DNA from: Sophora flavescens
Lineage: Eukaryota; Streptophyta; Magnoliopsida; Fabales; Fabaceae
Length of the DNA: 64,000 nt
Reading direction: 5' to 3'
Assembly (NCBI GenBank): GCA_030762895.1
Contig: CM061070.1
Location: forward strand, 50,667,007-50,731,006
Within the stretch, counting starts at the first letter, position 1, and each line of letters starts with the position of its first letter. Below the pieces are notes generated by a model. That model searched no databases and was not told the DNA's origin. It was given only the letters and a program-made list of their open reading frames with translations. Below are positions 41,800-52,110 of the stretch, in pieces. Position numbers and translations under genes: made by a program.

Positions 41800-42308
41800 C
41801 TATATAAAACCATTGGGAAGCCCAGTGTACACTCCCCCACCCCCTGAAGATGTGTCTGGAGAGGATACAACAGCCCCCTCTCCAGCAGCTCCAGACCCTT
41901 CGTCTGCTATAGGAACATAGTCAGGATTTTCCACCGGATTCTCCTCTGGGTCTTCCTCCATCTCCTCCGGAATGTTCTCTGGAACTAATATTATAGGTGC
42001 AGGAGGTGATCCTGGTGCAACTTGTTGTAGTGGTTGAATAAACTGAGGTGGTTGGTGTTCCAGACTCCCATGTTGTACTAAATACTGTAGTATCATCCAG
42101 ATGGGTGGTAGCGATATCTCAATTGTTTCCCTGTTATGTACTAACTGTTGTGGTCCTTCAAGATCGTACCTCGGAGTGTCCTTAACGGACCAAGATAGGT
42201 AGCACTCCGAGCCCCTGGGTTAATAACCCAGGCATCTCCTCTGTCAGCGTTGTCGAACGTCAGGGATCGTACCCCCGAGTAGTTCAAATCCACCTCGTCC
42301 GGATCCAT
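41800..42308 (-). pseudogene. LTR-encoded acidic ORF, 3' LTR copy of TE-B, frameshifted
   Basis: Counterpart of 51081-51590. The ATG (42308) and motifs are present, but an indel near 42160 (in the codons after EGPQQLV on the element strand) shifts the frame. The C-terminal part stays open from an internal Met to the same LPNGFI stop. The intact 5' LTR copy shows the undamaged frame. Confidence 0.7.
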
Positions 42309-42341
42309 CTAAAATGTTTGTAAGGGTGAGTTTCCAATATA
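42309..42341 (-). promoter_or_regulatory. Leader box and putative acceptor (B 3' LTR)
   Basis: Minus strand ATATTGGAAACTCACCCTTACA, then ACATTTTAG before the ORF. A shared box with TE-A and TE-C; also at 51591-51624 in the 5' LTR. Confidence 0.5.
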
Positions 42342-42604
42342 TGAGTTTTATAAGACAACCCCATGCAAGACTCTCAAATAGCAATTACCAAATATTCACA
42401 ATATAATAACATGAATTCTAACAAGAAATGATATAATTCACAGGGCTTCATGCCCGACAATCATCGTCATTTTATAAAAATGCATGACACTTCTATGTTC
42501 AATTTCTAATTTGATACCTAATCTCCGGAGATCCCACAACTTTCTGTTTCGTTTCAAGCTGATCAGGCTCGCACATGGCGCATTGTAAAAACGAACAAAA
42601 CAAT

Positions 42605-42870
42605 GCCCAAGAAAAAAAATGGTGCACATCCCCATTCCCGATAGGATGTTCATGCCAGCACCTAACACAATTGTGCACATCCCCATTCCCGTTAGGATGC
42701 TCATGCAAAGCAACGACACAACCCGTTAGGATGCTCATGCAAAGCAACGACACAATTACAATTGTGCACATCCCCATTCCCGTTAGGATGCTCATGCAAA
42801 GCAACGACACAATTGTGCACATCCCCATTCCCGTTAGGATGCTCATGCAAAGTAATGACACTATTCCCCC
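42605..42870 (-). repeat. Hairpin minisatellite, 4-5 units (B 3' LTR)
   Basis: Units of about 50 bp: TGTGCACATCCCCATTCCCG then TTAGGATGCTCATGCAAAG and CAACGACACAAT. CATCC and GGATG can pair. One unit is truncated (42720-42740) relative to the 5' LTR. Confidence 0.85.
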
Positions 42871-43187
42871 GTTCCAGTTAGGAAATAGCGGCACATATAT
42901 TCAATCTGGACATATAGTCGTATCAATTTGGACACAAAGTCCTATAAAAGATACATTGATCCACTCCGGACCTCAATGATCATCACCACCTGACACGTCT
43001 GTCATATACATTGATCCACTCTGGATTCAATGCCATTTACATGACACAATGGCCATTAAATGCATGAGAAAAACTTTTATTCTCGTTCGTTTTCTTTGTC
43101 GTAATAATATTTCCTCGTCGAAGCACAAAGCTTAACGACCATGCTTAATTCTTTTAATTAAGACTTTTCACTTAAAACAAATACAGG

Positions 43188-43350
43188 ACACACAGTCCAA
43201 ATCTTTTAATTCTCAACATAGGACATACAGTCCGAATGCTCAATCACGATGCCCTTAAACCGATGCACCGGTTTTAGGCTCGCGGATATGGAACTCACAG
43301 TCCACATCAATTTAGGACACACACAGTCCAAAAACAAAACTTGCAGGACA
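43188..43350 (-). repeat. Dispersed GGAC...GTCC hairpin units (B 3' LTR)
   Basis: Four loosely spaced AGGACACACAGTCC-like units; the same motif forms the array in TE-C LTRs. Present also at about 52436-52600. Confidence 0.6.
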
Positions 43351-44307
43351 CTCCGTCCCATGACACAGATCCTTGATCTACGTGTCCATACAACACTAGA
43401 ATCCCGACGTCTCGGTTCTAGGCTCATTTATCTGCTTATAAAACATTTTGCTCAGTGTAAAACAAAACCAAGCTTTGAAAATTCATCCAAGTTTAACGGA
43501 ATACTTTCACTGAATAAAAACATTGTTACATAAATTCTTTTCTGTTAAAACGTTAATAAATTTCAAAAATCATTTATAATTTCTTTTGATTTCTAATTAT
43601 TTCACTTTTAAGAAATAATTTCCAATAAAGGTCAACAAAACAAAAATTTTAATAAATAAAAAGATTAAATAAATAAATTTCGAAAATTTAAATAATTAAA
43701 TATTTAATATAATATTAATTAAATAATATTAATTAAATAATATCACTTCTATGTCAGAAGTAATTGTTCTGACTGCTGTAAATATTATTTTTGGAACTTA
43801 ATCACTTTAAACAACATTTTATAATAAAATTGAATTTATTATATAAAAATTAGAGCCTGTGAAAAATTTCACGGTTTCGCCCTTACTATTGCTTATTTAC
43901 ACTGTTTTCACAAAATATTATTAAAATAATAATTTTTTTCATTTTTCTCAAAATCTCCCGAATTAATCCCTCTGATTAATTATCCAAGCTTATTAAGTTT
44001 TTATCCTTAATTAATTTTTTTAACACTGACCAATGTCAGGTTACTCAGTCTAACACTCAACAGCAGATAAATTCCAATCACTAAATGACATGGCATATAT
44101 CAATTTATGACATGCATCACAATTATAATATAAACAAATAATCATAATCATGTAAGTTCACACATCACTTCAATTCAATTACTCAGATAAACATCACATC
44201 AATCTAGCAATTAATAGTAAACAGTATAATAAAATAAACTATTGCATACATAAAATTAATACATGACTCCACAATTAAGCATGAGATTATCTCAACTCTT
44301 CAGGCAT

Positions 44308-44322
44308 ACCCCCTTACCTCTT
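44308..44322 (-). promoter_or_regulatory. Putative splice donor in the B leader
   Basis: Minus strand TTCAAGAGGTAAGGGGG. Sites with the same GTAAGRGG core occur in TE-C (about 38048-38058, 63907-63916), D (56603-56614) and the B 5' LTR (about 53562-53572), always 1.6-2.0 kb (insertions removed) upstream of the acceptor-like site. Confidence 0.45.
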
Positions 44323-45288
44323 GAAGACCACACTATATTTATTGTTAATTTTCTGATCCTGATCTGATTTTTCTCCGTCAGCTTGACTCAGCTAACTCAG
44401 TTATTTCCTTCAAACGAATTACAACCAAAATAAATCAAATCAAACAACAATTCACTTAGTTTATGAAGGTTAGGGTTCGGCTTCAACCCATTATCTAAGT
44501 TAGGAAAAATTAAAATTTGATTAACTTAAGGATTAATGATCCATAAGTTAATTAAGCATGATTAATCACTTTAACCATGATTATGAACTAAGACATGAAC
44601 TAAACTCATCTAGTTCTAAGAACTAGGGTTCGGATTTCCTCAAGCTCCATAGGCTAGAAATTTTGAAATTTCATCAACTCTTGGATTAAATCAACATACA
44701 AAACTTAGGGTTTGATTCAAGTGTTACAAACAACTTTTGAATCACAAAACCCTTAAGTACACAAATCTAGGGTTTCGGTTTTGATGAGATTAATAGGTTA
44801 AAGTTTGATTTTTTTTGATCTTCTATATACTTGAATACAAGAACTAGCAAGATACAAAAGGATTGAATCATGAATCAAGTTATGAAAATGAAACAAAACC
44901 TAAAAACTCAAAGTTAACCTAGGTTCGGCCATAACCAGATTTCAAGGAAAGAAATTTCTCATGATCTTGTGCTTCTAGATGATGAAAATAGAGATGATTA
45001 TAAGATCATAGCAATTGGTTTCATGTCAAAAGGATTTTTCTAGAATTAGTTATGAATTTTTGAATCTAGTTTCATGAACTTTGAACAAATGAAGAACATA
45101 TGAATCTTAGCCATGAATCTATCAAAAGTTGTGAAGAGAAAGGATTTAAATGACAAGAGAATAAGGTATTACCTCTTGTTGATCCAAGAAAACAAGATTT
45201 GGATGAGTTTCTTTTGAATTTTTCATATGGTGTTCTTATGGAAAAAGTATGAACTTTGAAGAAGAAAGTCATGAAAATGGAAGAATGG

Positions 45289-45296
45289 TATTTATA
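45289..45296 (-). promoter_or_regulatory. TATA box, B 3' LTR
   Basis: Minus strand TATAAATA (CATATAAATACC), about 620 bp from the LTR start. A second donor-like AAGAGGTAATACC lies downstream at about 45165-45177. Confidence 0.75.
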
Positions 45297-45674
45297 TGAA
45301 GAAGACAACCAACTTAGGGAAGATGACACTATTGAAGCCGTGAGGATTGGGCAAGGTTTAGTCAACTTGTCCAATGGCATTTGTTAGAAATTGTCATAAA
45401 AAGACAAGGGCATTTTGGTCATTTCATAGGAAAATTTAATGTTGCCATAAATGTGCCATTATGGCCATTTATGATACGGATAAACTCGTCATAAATGCTC
45501 GTCAAGTCGGTCAATCCAACATCTCTGCTACGTTGCCAACTTCCCGATTCATCTGGCTCAAGCTCTTCCTAGAGACATCTCGACGTATATGTCCGTAACA
45601 AATATAATATTTTAATTTTTTTACCAAAATTTTCAAAACTTCCAGTATCGTAGTAAATACGATAAAAACATTTT

Positions 45675-45790
45675 TCATCTCGCTCACGACTCAAAATTAG
45701 GTCTTCTGAGAAGTAAACTTTTACTGTCAGTGAAAACGCAGACAGGGTTCCATCTGAATTTTCAACCCAAAATTGCATCGTAACCCTAAG
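45675..45790 (-). promoter_or_regulatory. Conserved U3 block, B 3' LTR copy
   Basis: Minus strand GGTTACGATGCAATTTTGGG, GAAAATTCAGATGGAAC, GTCTGCGTTTTCACTGACAG, AGTAAAAGTTTACT and ACCTAATTTTGAGTCGTGAG. Confidence 0.8.
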
Positions 45791-45913
45791 ATATAAAACA
45801 TGACAGGAAAATAACAGTATTTTACCCAAAACAATTTTCTAAGTCTCGGATAAAAATATATTTTTATATATTAATTACCGACACTAGAAAGCAGTGAAAA
45901 TCGGGATGTTACA

Positions 45914-45928
45914 TTACTACCCCACTAA
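45914..45928 (-). promoter_or_regulatory. TE-B polypurine tract
   Basis: Minus strand TTAGTGGGGTAGTAA before the 3' LTR. Confidence 0.85.
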
Positions 45929-45950
45929 AAAAAAAAATCCGCCCTCGAAA

Positions 45951-46337
45951 TTACGTACCTGTAAAAAGTTCAGGATATTGTAATCTCATCTTGTCCTCAG
46001 CCTCCCACGTTGCTACTCCAGTAGTTTTATTCCAAATAACTTTAACTAATGAGATTTGCTTACCCCTGAGCTGCTTAATCATCTTATCTTCGATTCGTAC
46101 AGGTGAAGTCTCATAAGATAAGTTTTCTTTTAATTGTACTTCATCAGGTTCGATTATATGTGATGGATCAGGAATATACTTCCTTAGTTGTGAAACATGG
46201 AACACATCATGAATATTTGAAAGAAATTTGATAGGCTATTGGACCAATACGACGAAGAATTTGGTATGGTCCGATGAATTTAGGAGTGAGTTTTCTGGAT
46301 TTCATAACCCTACCTACCCCAGTCGTTGGTGTGACTC
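45951..46337 (-). pseudogene. TE-B integrase C-terminus and chromodomain-like tail, out of frame with pol
   Basis: The 84-residue open part (45951-46205) reads FHVSQLRKYIPDPSHIIEP, then the tail pattern SLVKVIWNKTTGVATWEAED and YPELFTGT before the stop. Upstream (46206-46337) the GPY/F-type integrase end (LTPKFIGPYQILRRIGPIAY) is visible in another frame. At least two frame breaks separate this tail from the pol frame. In chromoviruses the tail is thought to bind chromatin marks and guide integration. Confidence 0.85.
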
Positions 46338-48680
46338 TCAGAAATACATGTTCACCTTCTTCAAACTCGAGAGGTCTCTCCTTTGATCTGAATAACTCTT
46401 CTGTCTACTTTGTGCTGTTTTCATCTTTTCACGGATTTGTTTTACTTTTTCCGTCGTCTGCTGTATGATTTCAGGCCCTAACATCATACTCTCTCCGTCT
46501 TGGTACCAACACAAAGGTGTTTGACATTTCCTTCCATACAAAGCCTCATAGGGTGCCATCCCTATGCTTGAATGAAAACTGTTGTTATATGTGAATTCAA
46601 TCAGCGGTAACAAATCATCCCAACTTCCTCGATGATCTAAAACACATGCTCTCAGCAAATCTTCTAATGATTGAATCGTTCTTTCCGTTTGTCCATCAGT
46701 TTGAGGATGATAAGCTGAACTTAACCTTAACTTAGTTCCTAAGGCTCGATGTAAACTTCCCCAAAAACGTGAAGTAAACTTTGGATCTCTATCTGACACA
46801 ATACTCGATGGTATCCAATGTAATCTGATTACTTCCTTGATATAGATATCCGTCAATTTCTCTACTGTATAATTAATCTTAACAGGTAAGAAATGTGCTG
46901 ATTTCGTTAGCCTATCAACAATTACCCAAATTGAATCAAAGCCTTTAGAAGTTCGTGGTAAACTTACCACAAAATCCATTGATATGCTGTCCCACTTCCA
47001 TTCTGGTATATCTAGTGATGTAAGCATACCTCCTGGCCTTTGATGTTCCACCTTTGCTTTTTGACACGTCAGACAAGATGCAACGTATTCTGCTACTTGC
47101 TTTTTCATGCCTGGCCACCAAAATCTTTGTTTCAAGTCTTGGTACATCTTCTTCGATCCAGGATGAATACTTAACTTACTCTTATGGGATTCATCTAAAA
47201 TCATCTTTCTCATCTCAGGATTATCAGGTACACATATTCGTCCATTGCACCTTAAGATATGGTCTGATCCCAAACTAAATTCTGCAACCTTTCCTTGTTT
47301 CATCAATTCCCTCTTTTCTTGAAGATAGACATCCGAAATTTGTCGTTCTCGGATTTCTTCCATTAATCCACTAGAAATTTTGATCATTCCCACACTGATC
47401 TTTTCCTTATCAAATTCCATAATCAAATTGAGATCACGGAACTCTTCTATTAATTTCAATTCCCTTACCATCATAACTGAGATATGAATGGCTTTTCTCG
47501 CTAAGTCGTCGGCTACAACATTAGCCTTTCCAGGATGATACTGCAATTTGAAATCGTAATCTTTTAAAAATTCCATCCAACGTCTTTGTCTCATGTTGAG
47601 CTCCTTCTGATCAAACAGATACTTTAAACTTTTGTGGTCACTGAAGACATCGAATATTGCTCCGTACAAGTAATGCCTCCAGATTTTTAGTGCAAAAACC
47701 ACTGCAGCCAACTCCAGATCATGCGTCGGATAATTTCTTTCATGTGTCTTCAATTGACGTGATGCGTAAGCTACAACTTTCCTATGTTGCATCAACACAC
47801 ATCCTAAACCTTGATAAGAAGCATCACAATACACTTCGTAAGGTTCATTTGGTTCAGGCAGTATTAAAACTGGTGAAGTTGTCAATTGTTCCTTGATCTT
47901 CTGAAAACTTTCTTCACATTTGTCTTCCCACACAAAAGGTTGATCTTTTCTCGTAAGCAAAGTTAACGGCGCAATTATCTTGGAAAATCCTTCAATAAAT
48001 CTTCTATAGTAATCGGCTAAACCCACAAAACTTATGATCTCCGTTACTGTCTTTGGTCTTTCCCAAGAAAGTACCGCTTCCACTTTTGCGGGATCGACAG
48101 CAATGCCTTCCTCGGTAATCACATGTCCTAAAAATTTCACTTCCTTAAGCCAAAATTCACACTTCGACAATTTTGCATACAGACCTTTCTCACGCAAAAT
48201 CTGTAAAACTTGTTGCAAATGTTCTTTATGTTCCTCATTACTCTTAGAGTAAATAAGAATGTCATCAATGAACACCACAACAAACTTATCAAGAAACGGA
48301 CGAAAAATCCGGTTCATATAGTCCATGAAAACGGCTGGTGCATTGGTTACTCCGAATGGCATTACGAGATATTCATAATGTCCGTAACGAGTTCTGAACG
48401 CAGTTTTTGGAATATCTTCACTTTTTACTCTAATCTGATGATAACCTGTTCTCAAGTCAATCTTCGAGAACACAACAGCTCCTCGCAATTGATCCATCAG
48501 ATCATCTATACGCGGTAACGGATACTTATTCTTAATCGTCACTTTATTTAGTTGTCGAAAATCCACACAAAGTCTCGAACCTCCGTCTTTCTTTCTTACT
48601 AACAGAACTGGTGCTCCCCACGGAGAAACACTTGGTCGAATGAATTGTTTTGACCAAAGGTCCTCTAGTTGAGTTTTCAA
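46338..48680 (-). CDS. TE-B pol: RT, RNase H and integrase (780 aa open frame)
   Basis: The frame is open from within RT to late integrase; its first Met is internal to a longer ancestral polyprotein. RT: residues about 20-180, with VRKKDGGSRLCVDFRQLNK, YLVMPFGVTNAPAVF and the catalytic FIDD at 137-140. RNase H: D286 in YCDASYQG, E323 in LELAAVV, D348 in SDHKSLKYLF. Integrase: zinc-binding H499, H506, C536, C539; catalytic D569, D630 and E666, the last two 35 residues apart (DD35E). All catalytic residues seen are present. The frame is lost at both ends: near 48685 relative to protease and near 46385 (a base missing in SDQRR-PLEF). It makes cDNA from the element RNA and inserts it in the genome, but this copy would not give a full polyprotein. 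Confidence 0.9.
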   Translation of the reverse strand: MKTQLEDLWSKQFIRPSVSPWGAPVLLVRKKDGGSRLCVDFRQLNKVTIKNKYPLPRIDDLMDQLRGAVVFSKIDLRTGYHQIRVKSEDIPKTAFRTRYGHYEYLVMPFGVTNAPAVFMDYMNRIFRPFLDKFVVVFIDDILIYSKSNEEHKEHLQQVLQILREKGLYAKLSKCEFWLKEVKFLGHVITEEGIAVDPAKVEAVLSWERPKTVTEIISFVGLADYYRRFIEGFSKIIAPLTLLTRKDQPFVWEDKCEESFQKIKEQLTTSPVLILPEPNEPYEVYCDASYQGLGCVLMQHRKVVAYASRQLKTHERNYPTHDLELAAVVFALKIWRHYLYGAIFDVFSDHKSLKYLFDQKELNMRQRRWMEFLKDYDFKLQYHPGKANVVADDLARKAIHISVMMVRELKLIEEFRDLNLIMEFDKEKISVGMIKISSGLMEEIRERQISDVYLQEKRELMKQGKVAEFSLGSDHILRCNGRICVPDNPEMRKMILDESHKSKLSIHPGSKKMYQDLKQRFWWPGMKKQVAEYVASCLTCQKAKVEHQRPGGMLTSLDIPEWKWDSISMDFVVSLPRTSKGFDSIWVIVDRLTKSAHFLPVKINYTVEKLTDIYIKEVIRLHWIPSSIVSDRDPKFTSRFWGSLHRALGTKLRLSSAYHPQTDGQTERTIQSLEDLLRACVLDHRGSWDDLLPLIEFTYNNSFHSSIGMAPYEALYGRKCQTPLCWYQDGESMMLGPEIIQQTTEKVKQIREKMKTAQSRQKSYSDQRRDLSSLKKVNMYF

Positions 48681-50178
48681 TTCTGCAAGTTCTCAGAAGC
48701 GCCATCCTATACGGAGAAATAGAAATCGGCCCTGTTCCTGGTATCAAATCGATGGAGAATTCAATTTCTCTTACTGGCGGCAATCCAGGGACATCATTAG
48801 GAAACACATCCGGAAATTCTGTCACAATAGGCAGAGTACTCAAATCGATCTCCCTCTCGACTTCTAAGTTAGTTAAAAGCATGTATCCCTGACCTCTTTC
48901 TCTCGAAAAAGTTCTTATATGGTTGGTAGATAAAATTCCAGAAATCTCAGGATTAGGAAAAACTAGAGTCTTATTTGCACAATCTAACATAATATGGTTG
49001 GAAGATAACCAATCCATGCCTAAAATTACATCTAACTGTATTAAAGGCAGGCATATCAAATCAACAAGAAAATGTCTATCCTGAATAACAATAGGACAGT
49101 TCAGACATATAGAATTCACAACAACTGGCCTAGCAGTTGGAGTTGAAACAATCAAGTCATGAGACAAAGATGAGATAGGCAATTTCAAATGTTTCACAAC
49201 ATCCATCGAAATAAAGGAATGTGTCGCACCCGAATCAAAAAGTACAGTTAAGAGATTACCAGTTATGTCACAACTACCTTGTATGAGATCGTCAGAATCA
49301 GAAGCCTCAGCACCACTCATGGTGTAAACTCTCCCCTTAGCTATCGGTTTATTGGTCTTGACAGTATTGACAACTGGTGTAGTCCTTGGTTTACCATAGT
49401 CTCTAGCCATATGTCCCACCTTACCACAAGTATAACACCTGGTTACTTTCACTGGACAATTATTCGCCATATGATTTGGGTCTCCACACTTGAAACATTT
49501 CCTGATGGTGTTTTGATTTTGATTCTTCTGGTCTCCACTGCTTGATGCAGTAGCTACAGGATGATAGGGTTGTTGATAACGATTACTTCCCGGTGCTCGA
49601 TAATACGGTTTACTCTGGACCTGCTTCCCTTTCTGGTTCTGATATTGACTTTTTGATTTTGATGGTCTTCCCGCATATCCTCTGTTATCTCTTCCCTTTC
49701 TCATTTGCTCTATCTTTCTACATTTCTCAACCAAAGCTTGGAAATTCCTGATTTCCAACGGAAGTACAGATTCCTTAATCTCGAACCGTAATCCTGCTTC
49801 AAAACGTTCACACTTCCAATCTTCATCCGGATTGTTTTGAAAAAAACGAAAGTATTTGGCCAATGACTCGAATTTAGCTGCATACTCTCCTACAGTTAAA
49901 TCCCTTTGAGATAGACGTAAAAAATCCTGCTCCTTCTCTGCTCGAGCACTTTGTGGAAAATACTTGTTCAGAAACATGTTCTTAAATATCTCCCAAGTAT
50001 TCACCTGATTTTCTACTTCTAATAGTTGCTTAGTACCTCTCCACCAATATTCAGCATCCCCTAACAGCAAATGGGTAGCATACTGTTCCTTCACTCCTTC
50101 TTGACTATTGATCAATTCAAAAATGTTCTCCACTTCCCCGAATCCATAAGTCAGCCTTAACAGGATCCACATCTCCAT
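48681..50178 (-). pseudogene. TE-B gag and protease
   Basis: Numbering is from the first Met of the open frame at 50178. The gag capsid part has VENIFELI, then YWWRGTKQLLE and LNKYFPQSARAEKEQDF. A Gln/Lys-rich linker follows, then zinc knuckles CFKCGDPNHMANNC (229-242) and CYTCGKVGHMARDY (249-262, last Cys replaced by Tyr). Protease: LFDSGATHSFIS with DSGAT at 316-320, and DVILGMDWLSSNH. The frame slides near 48690 (PISISPYRMA, then out of phase), just before RT. The first 20 or so codons are themselves out of phase with the ancestral frame because of an extra base near 50125. Confidence 0.85.
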
Positions 50179-50248
50179 GAAACTGTGGAGGATTCTCAGC
50201 GTCTAAAAGCAGATAAGACTTCTACCTTCAGCAGCTGTTCACTCGAAT

Positions 50249-50476
50249 TTATTCCTGCAAATTCTGGGCAGCCATCGTTGCAGTTTGTTGTATAATAGCA
50301 GCAGCTACATCCGCCATTGCTTGTGCAGCAAAGTTCATACCTCCTCCTTCTTCATAATTTTCCTCAAAATTCTCTTGACCGTTAACATGACCACCCCTAC
50401 GTCCTCTTCTTCGACCGCGGCCCACGCCCACGACCACGCCCACGCCCTCGTCCAAGTCCACCTCTCTCGGTTCCAT
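50249..50476 (-). pseudogene. TE-B gag N-terminus, cut by a stop
   Basis: Likely original gag start: ATG at 50476 (MEPREVDLDEGVG), followed by a Gly/Arg-rich basic stretch, an acidic patch (NFEENYEEGG) and a helix with AQAMADVAAAIIQQTATM. A TAA at 50249 (after AAQNLQE, where Gln is expected) ends the frame about 70 nt before the next open part. A TE-A homologue starts the same way (4117). Confidence 0.8.
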
Positions 50477-50644
50477 AACTGACCTACAAGACATAATCAG
50501 TTAAATGGCAACCAGAAAATAAGACTTTAATCTAATAACTAACACATATTACTTCTAAGAAGTAATTCAAACAATTCTCTTCAGAGATCACACAACGTCA
50601 ACACAACAGACCTACTCCCAAAGATTTCCCGAAAGACTCGACCA

Positions 50645-50656
50645 GCTCTGATACCA
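50645..50656 (-). promoter_or_regulatory. TE-B primer binding site (iMet type)
   Basis: Minus strand TGGTATCAGAGC, five bases from the 5' LTR. Confidence 0.95.
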
Positions 50657-51080
50657 CTTAATGCGACACCCCCTTTTCAGGTATCACATTTACGTAACAT
50701 TACCCAAACATCAAACTAAATAAAATATTAAGTTGCTGGTTTTCTTCGGAAAATAAGATGCATTTTCTAATTCCCTATATTTCTTTTTAAAAATAGTGAT
50801 AAATTTTTTTCTTTTTCTGTACATACATTCAAACTCTCATAATATAATATACACCACTATATATATATTTCACATATACTTCTCTATTTTACAAATGACC
50901 CTTTTCTTACTAGGTCACTATCCACTTGTCACACATATTTGACATCATCAGAAATTTTTACAACTAAGTCATAGTGGGTGTCTGAAAATACTACGCAAAA
51001 GATGACTCTCAGGAGTCACTAATTCAGACTATCCTAAAATTCCCACTCTTCCTAAAACTACATCCTAAGCTGGTCAAAGA

Positions 51081-51590
51081 CTATATAAAACCATTGGGAA
51101 GCCCAGTGTACACTCCCCCACCCCCCGAAGATGTGTCCGGAGAGGATACAACAGCCCCTCTCCAGCAGCCTCCGCACTCTTCGTCTGCTATAGGAACATA
51201 GTCAGGATTTTCCACCGGATTCTCCTCTGGGTCTTCCTCCATCTCCTCCGGAATGTTCTCTGGAACTAATATTATAGGTGCAGGAGGTGATCCTGGTGCA
51301 ACTTGTTGTAGTGGTTGAATAAACTGAGGCGGTTGGTGTTCCAGACTCCCATGTTGTACTAAATACTGTAGTATCATCCAGATGGGTGGTAGCGATATTT
51401 CAATTGTTTCCCTGCTATGTACTAACTGTTGTGGTCCTTCAGCGACTGTACCTCGGAGTGTCCTTAACGGACCAGTATAGGTAGCACTCCGAGCCCCTGG
51501 GTTAATAACCCAGGCATCTCCTCTATCAGCGTTGTCGAACGTTAGGGATCGTACCCCCGAGTAGTTCAAATCCACCTCGTCCGGATCCAT
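51081..51590 (-). CDS. LTR-encoded acidic protein, 169 aa, function unknown (TE-B 5' LTR)
   Basis: Uninterrupted 169-residue frame in the leader, same sense as the element, starting MDPDEVDLN at an ATGGATCC right after ACATTTTAG. Against the TE-A protein (2971-3498) it keeps MDPD, R.LTFDNA with GDAW, A.Y.GP, L.G...EGPQQ.V, SLPP.W..LQ.L.Q.G.L, an acidic middle (EEMEEDPEENPVENPDYVP) and a Ser/Gly-rich end with VYTG. The middle varies freely and the rest is constrained, as expected for a real protein. It has no Cys pattern, signal peptide or membrane helix, and no domain I know. Length is stable (169 against 175). It would lie in the 5' leader of the genomic RNA or be reached by splicing. Confidence 0.65.
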   Translation of the reverse strand: MDPDEVDLNYSGVRSLTFDNADRGDAWVINPGARSATYTGPLRTLRGTVAEGPQQLVHSRETIEISLPPIWMILQYLVQHGSLEHQPPQFIQPLQQVAPGSPPAPIILVPENIPEEMEEDPEENPVENPDYVPIADEECGGCWRGAVVSSPDTSSGGGGVYTGLPNGFI

Positions 51591-51904
51591 CTAAAATGTT
51601 TGTAAGGGTGAGTTTCCAATATATGAGTTTTATAAGACAACCCCATGCAAGACTCTCAAATAGCAATTACCAAATATTCACAATATAATAACATGAATTC
51701 TAACAGTAAAATGATATAATTCACAGGGCTTCATGCCCGACAATCATCGTCATTTTATAAAAATGTATGACACTTCTATGTTCAATTTCTAATTTGATAC
51801 CTAATCTCCGGAGATCCCACAACTTTCTATTTCGTTTCAAGCTGATCAGGCTCGCACATGGCGCATTGTAAAAACGAACAAAACAATGCCCAAGAAAATA
51901 AATG

Positions 51905-52110
51905 GTGCACATCCCCATTCCCGATAGGATGTTCATGCCAGCACCTAACACAATTGTGCACATCCCCATTCCCGTTAGGATGCTCATGCAAAGCAACGAC
52001 ACAATTACAATTGTGCACATCCCCATTCCCGTTAGGATGCTCATACAAAGCAACGACACAATTGTGCACATCCCCATTCCCGTTAGGATGCTCATGCAAA
52101 GTAATGACAC
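51905..52110 (-). repeat. Hairpin minisatellite, 4 units (B 5' LTR)
   Basis: Same units as 42605-42870; array organisation differs by one truncated unit. Confidence 0.85.

Larger units (their letters stand above)
41382..45913 (-). repeat. TE-B 3' LTR (4,532 bp)
   Basis: On the + strand from TGCGACACCCCC to TCGGGATGTTACA. Confidence 0.96.

Noticed and set aside
42438..42979. Several overlapping frames on both strands rich in MSILTGMGMC-type repeats, also at 51721-52228
   Set aside because: They are translations of the LTR minisatellite units; open only because the unit length permits it.
45072..45380. 102-aa frame on the minus strand present in both TE-B LTRs (also 54323-54631)
   Set aside because: It spans the TATA box, so it would not be fully transcribed; its presence in both LTRs only reflects LTR identity.
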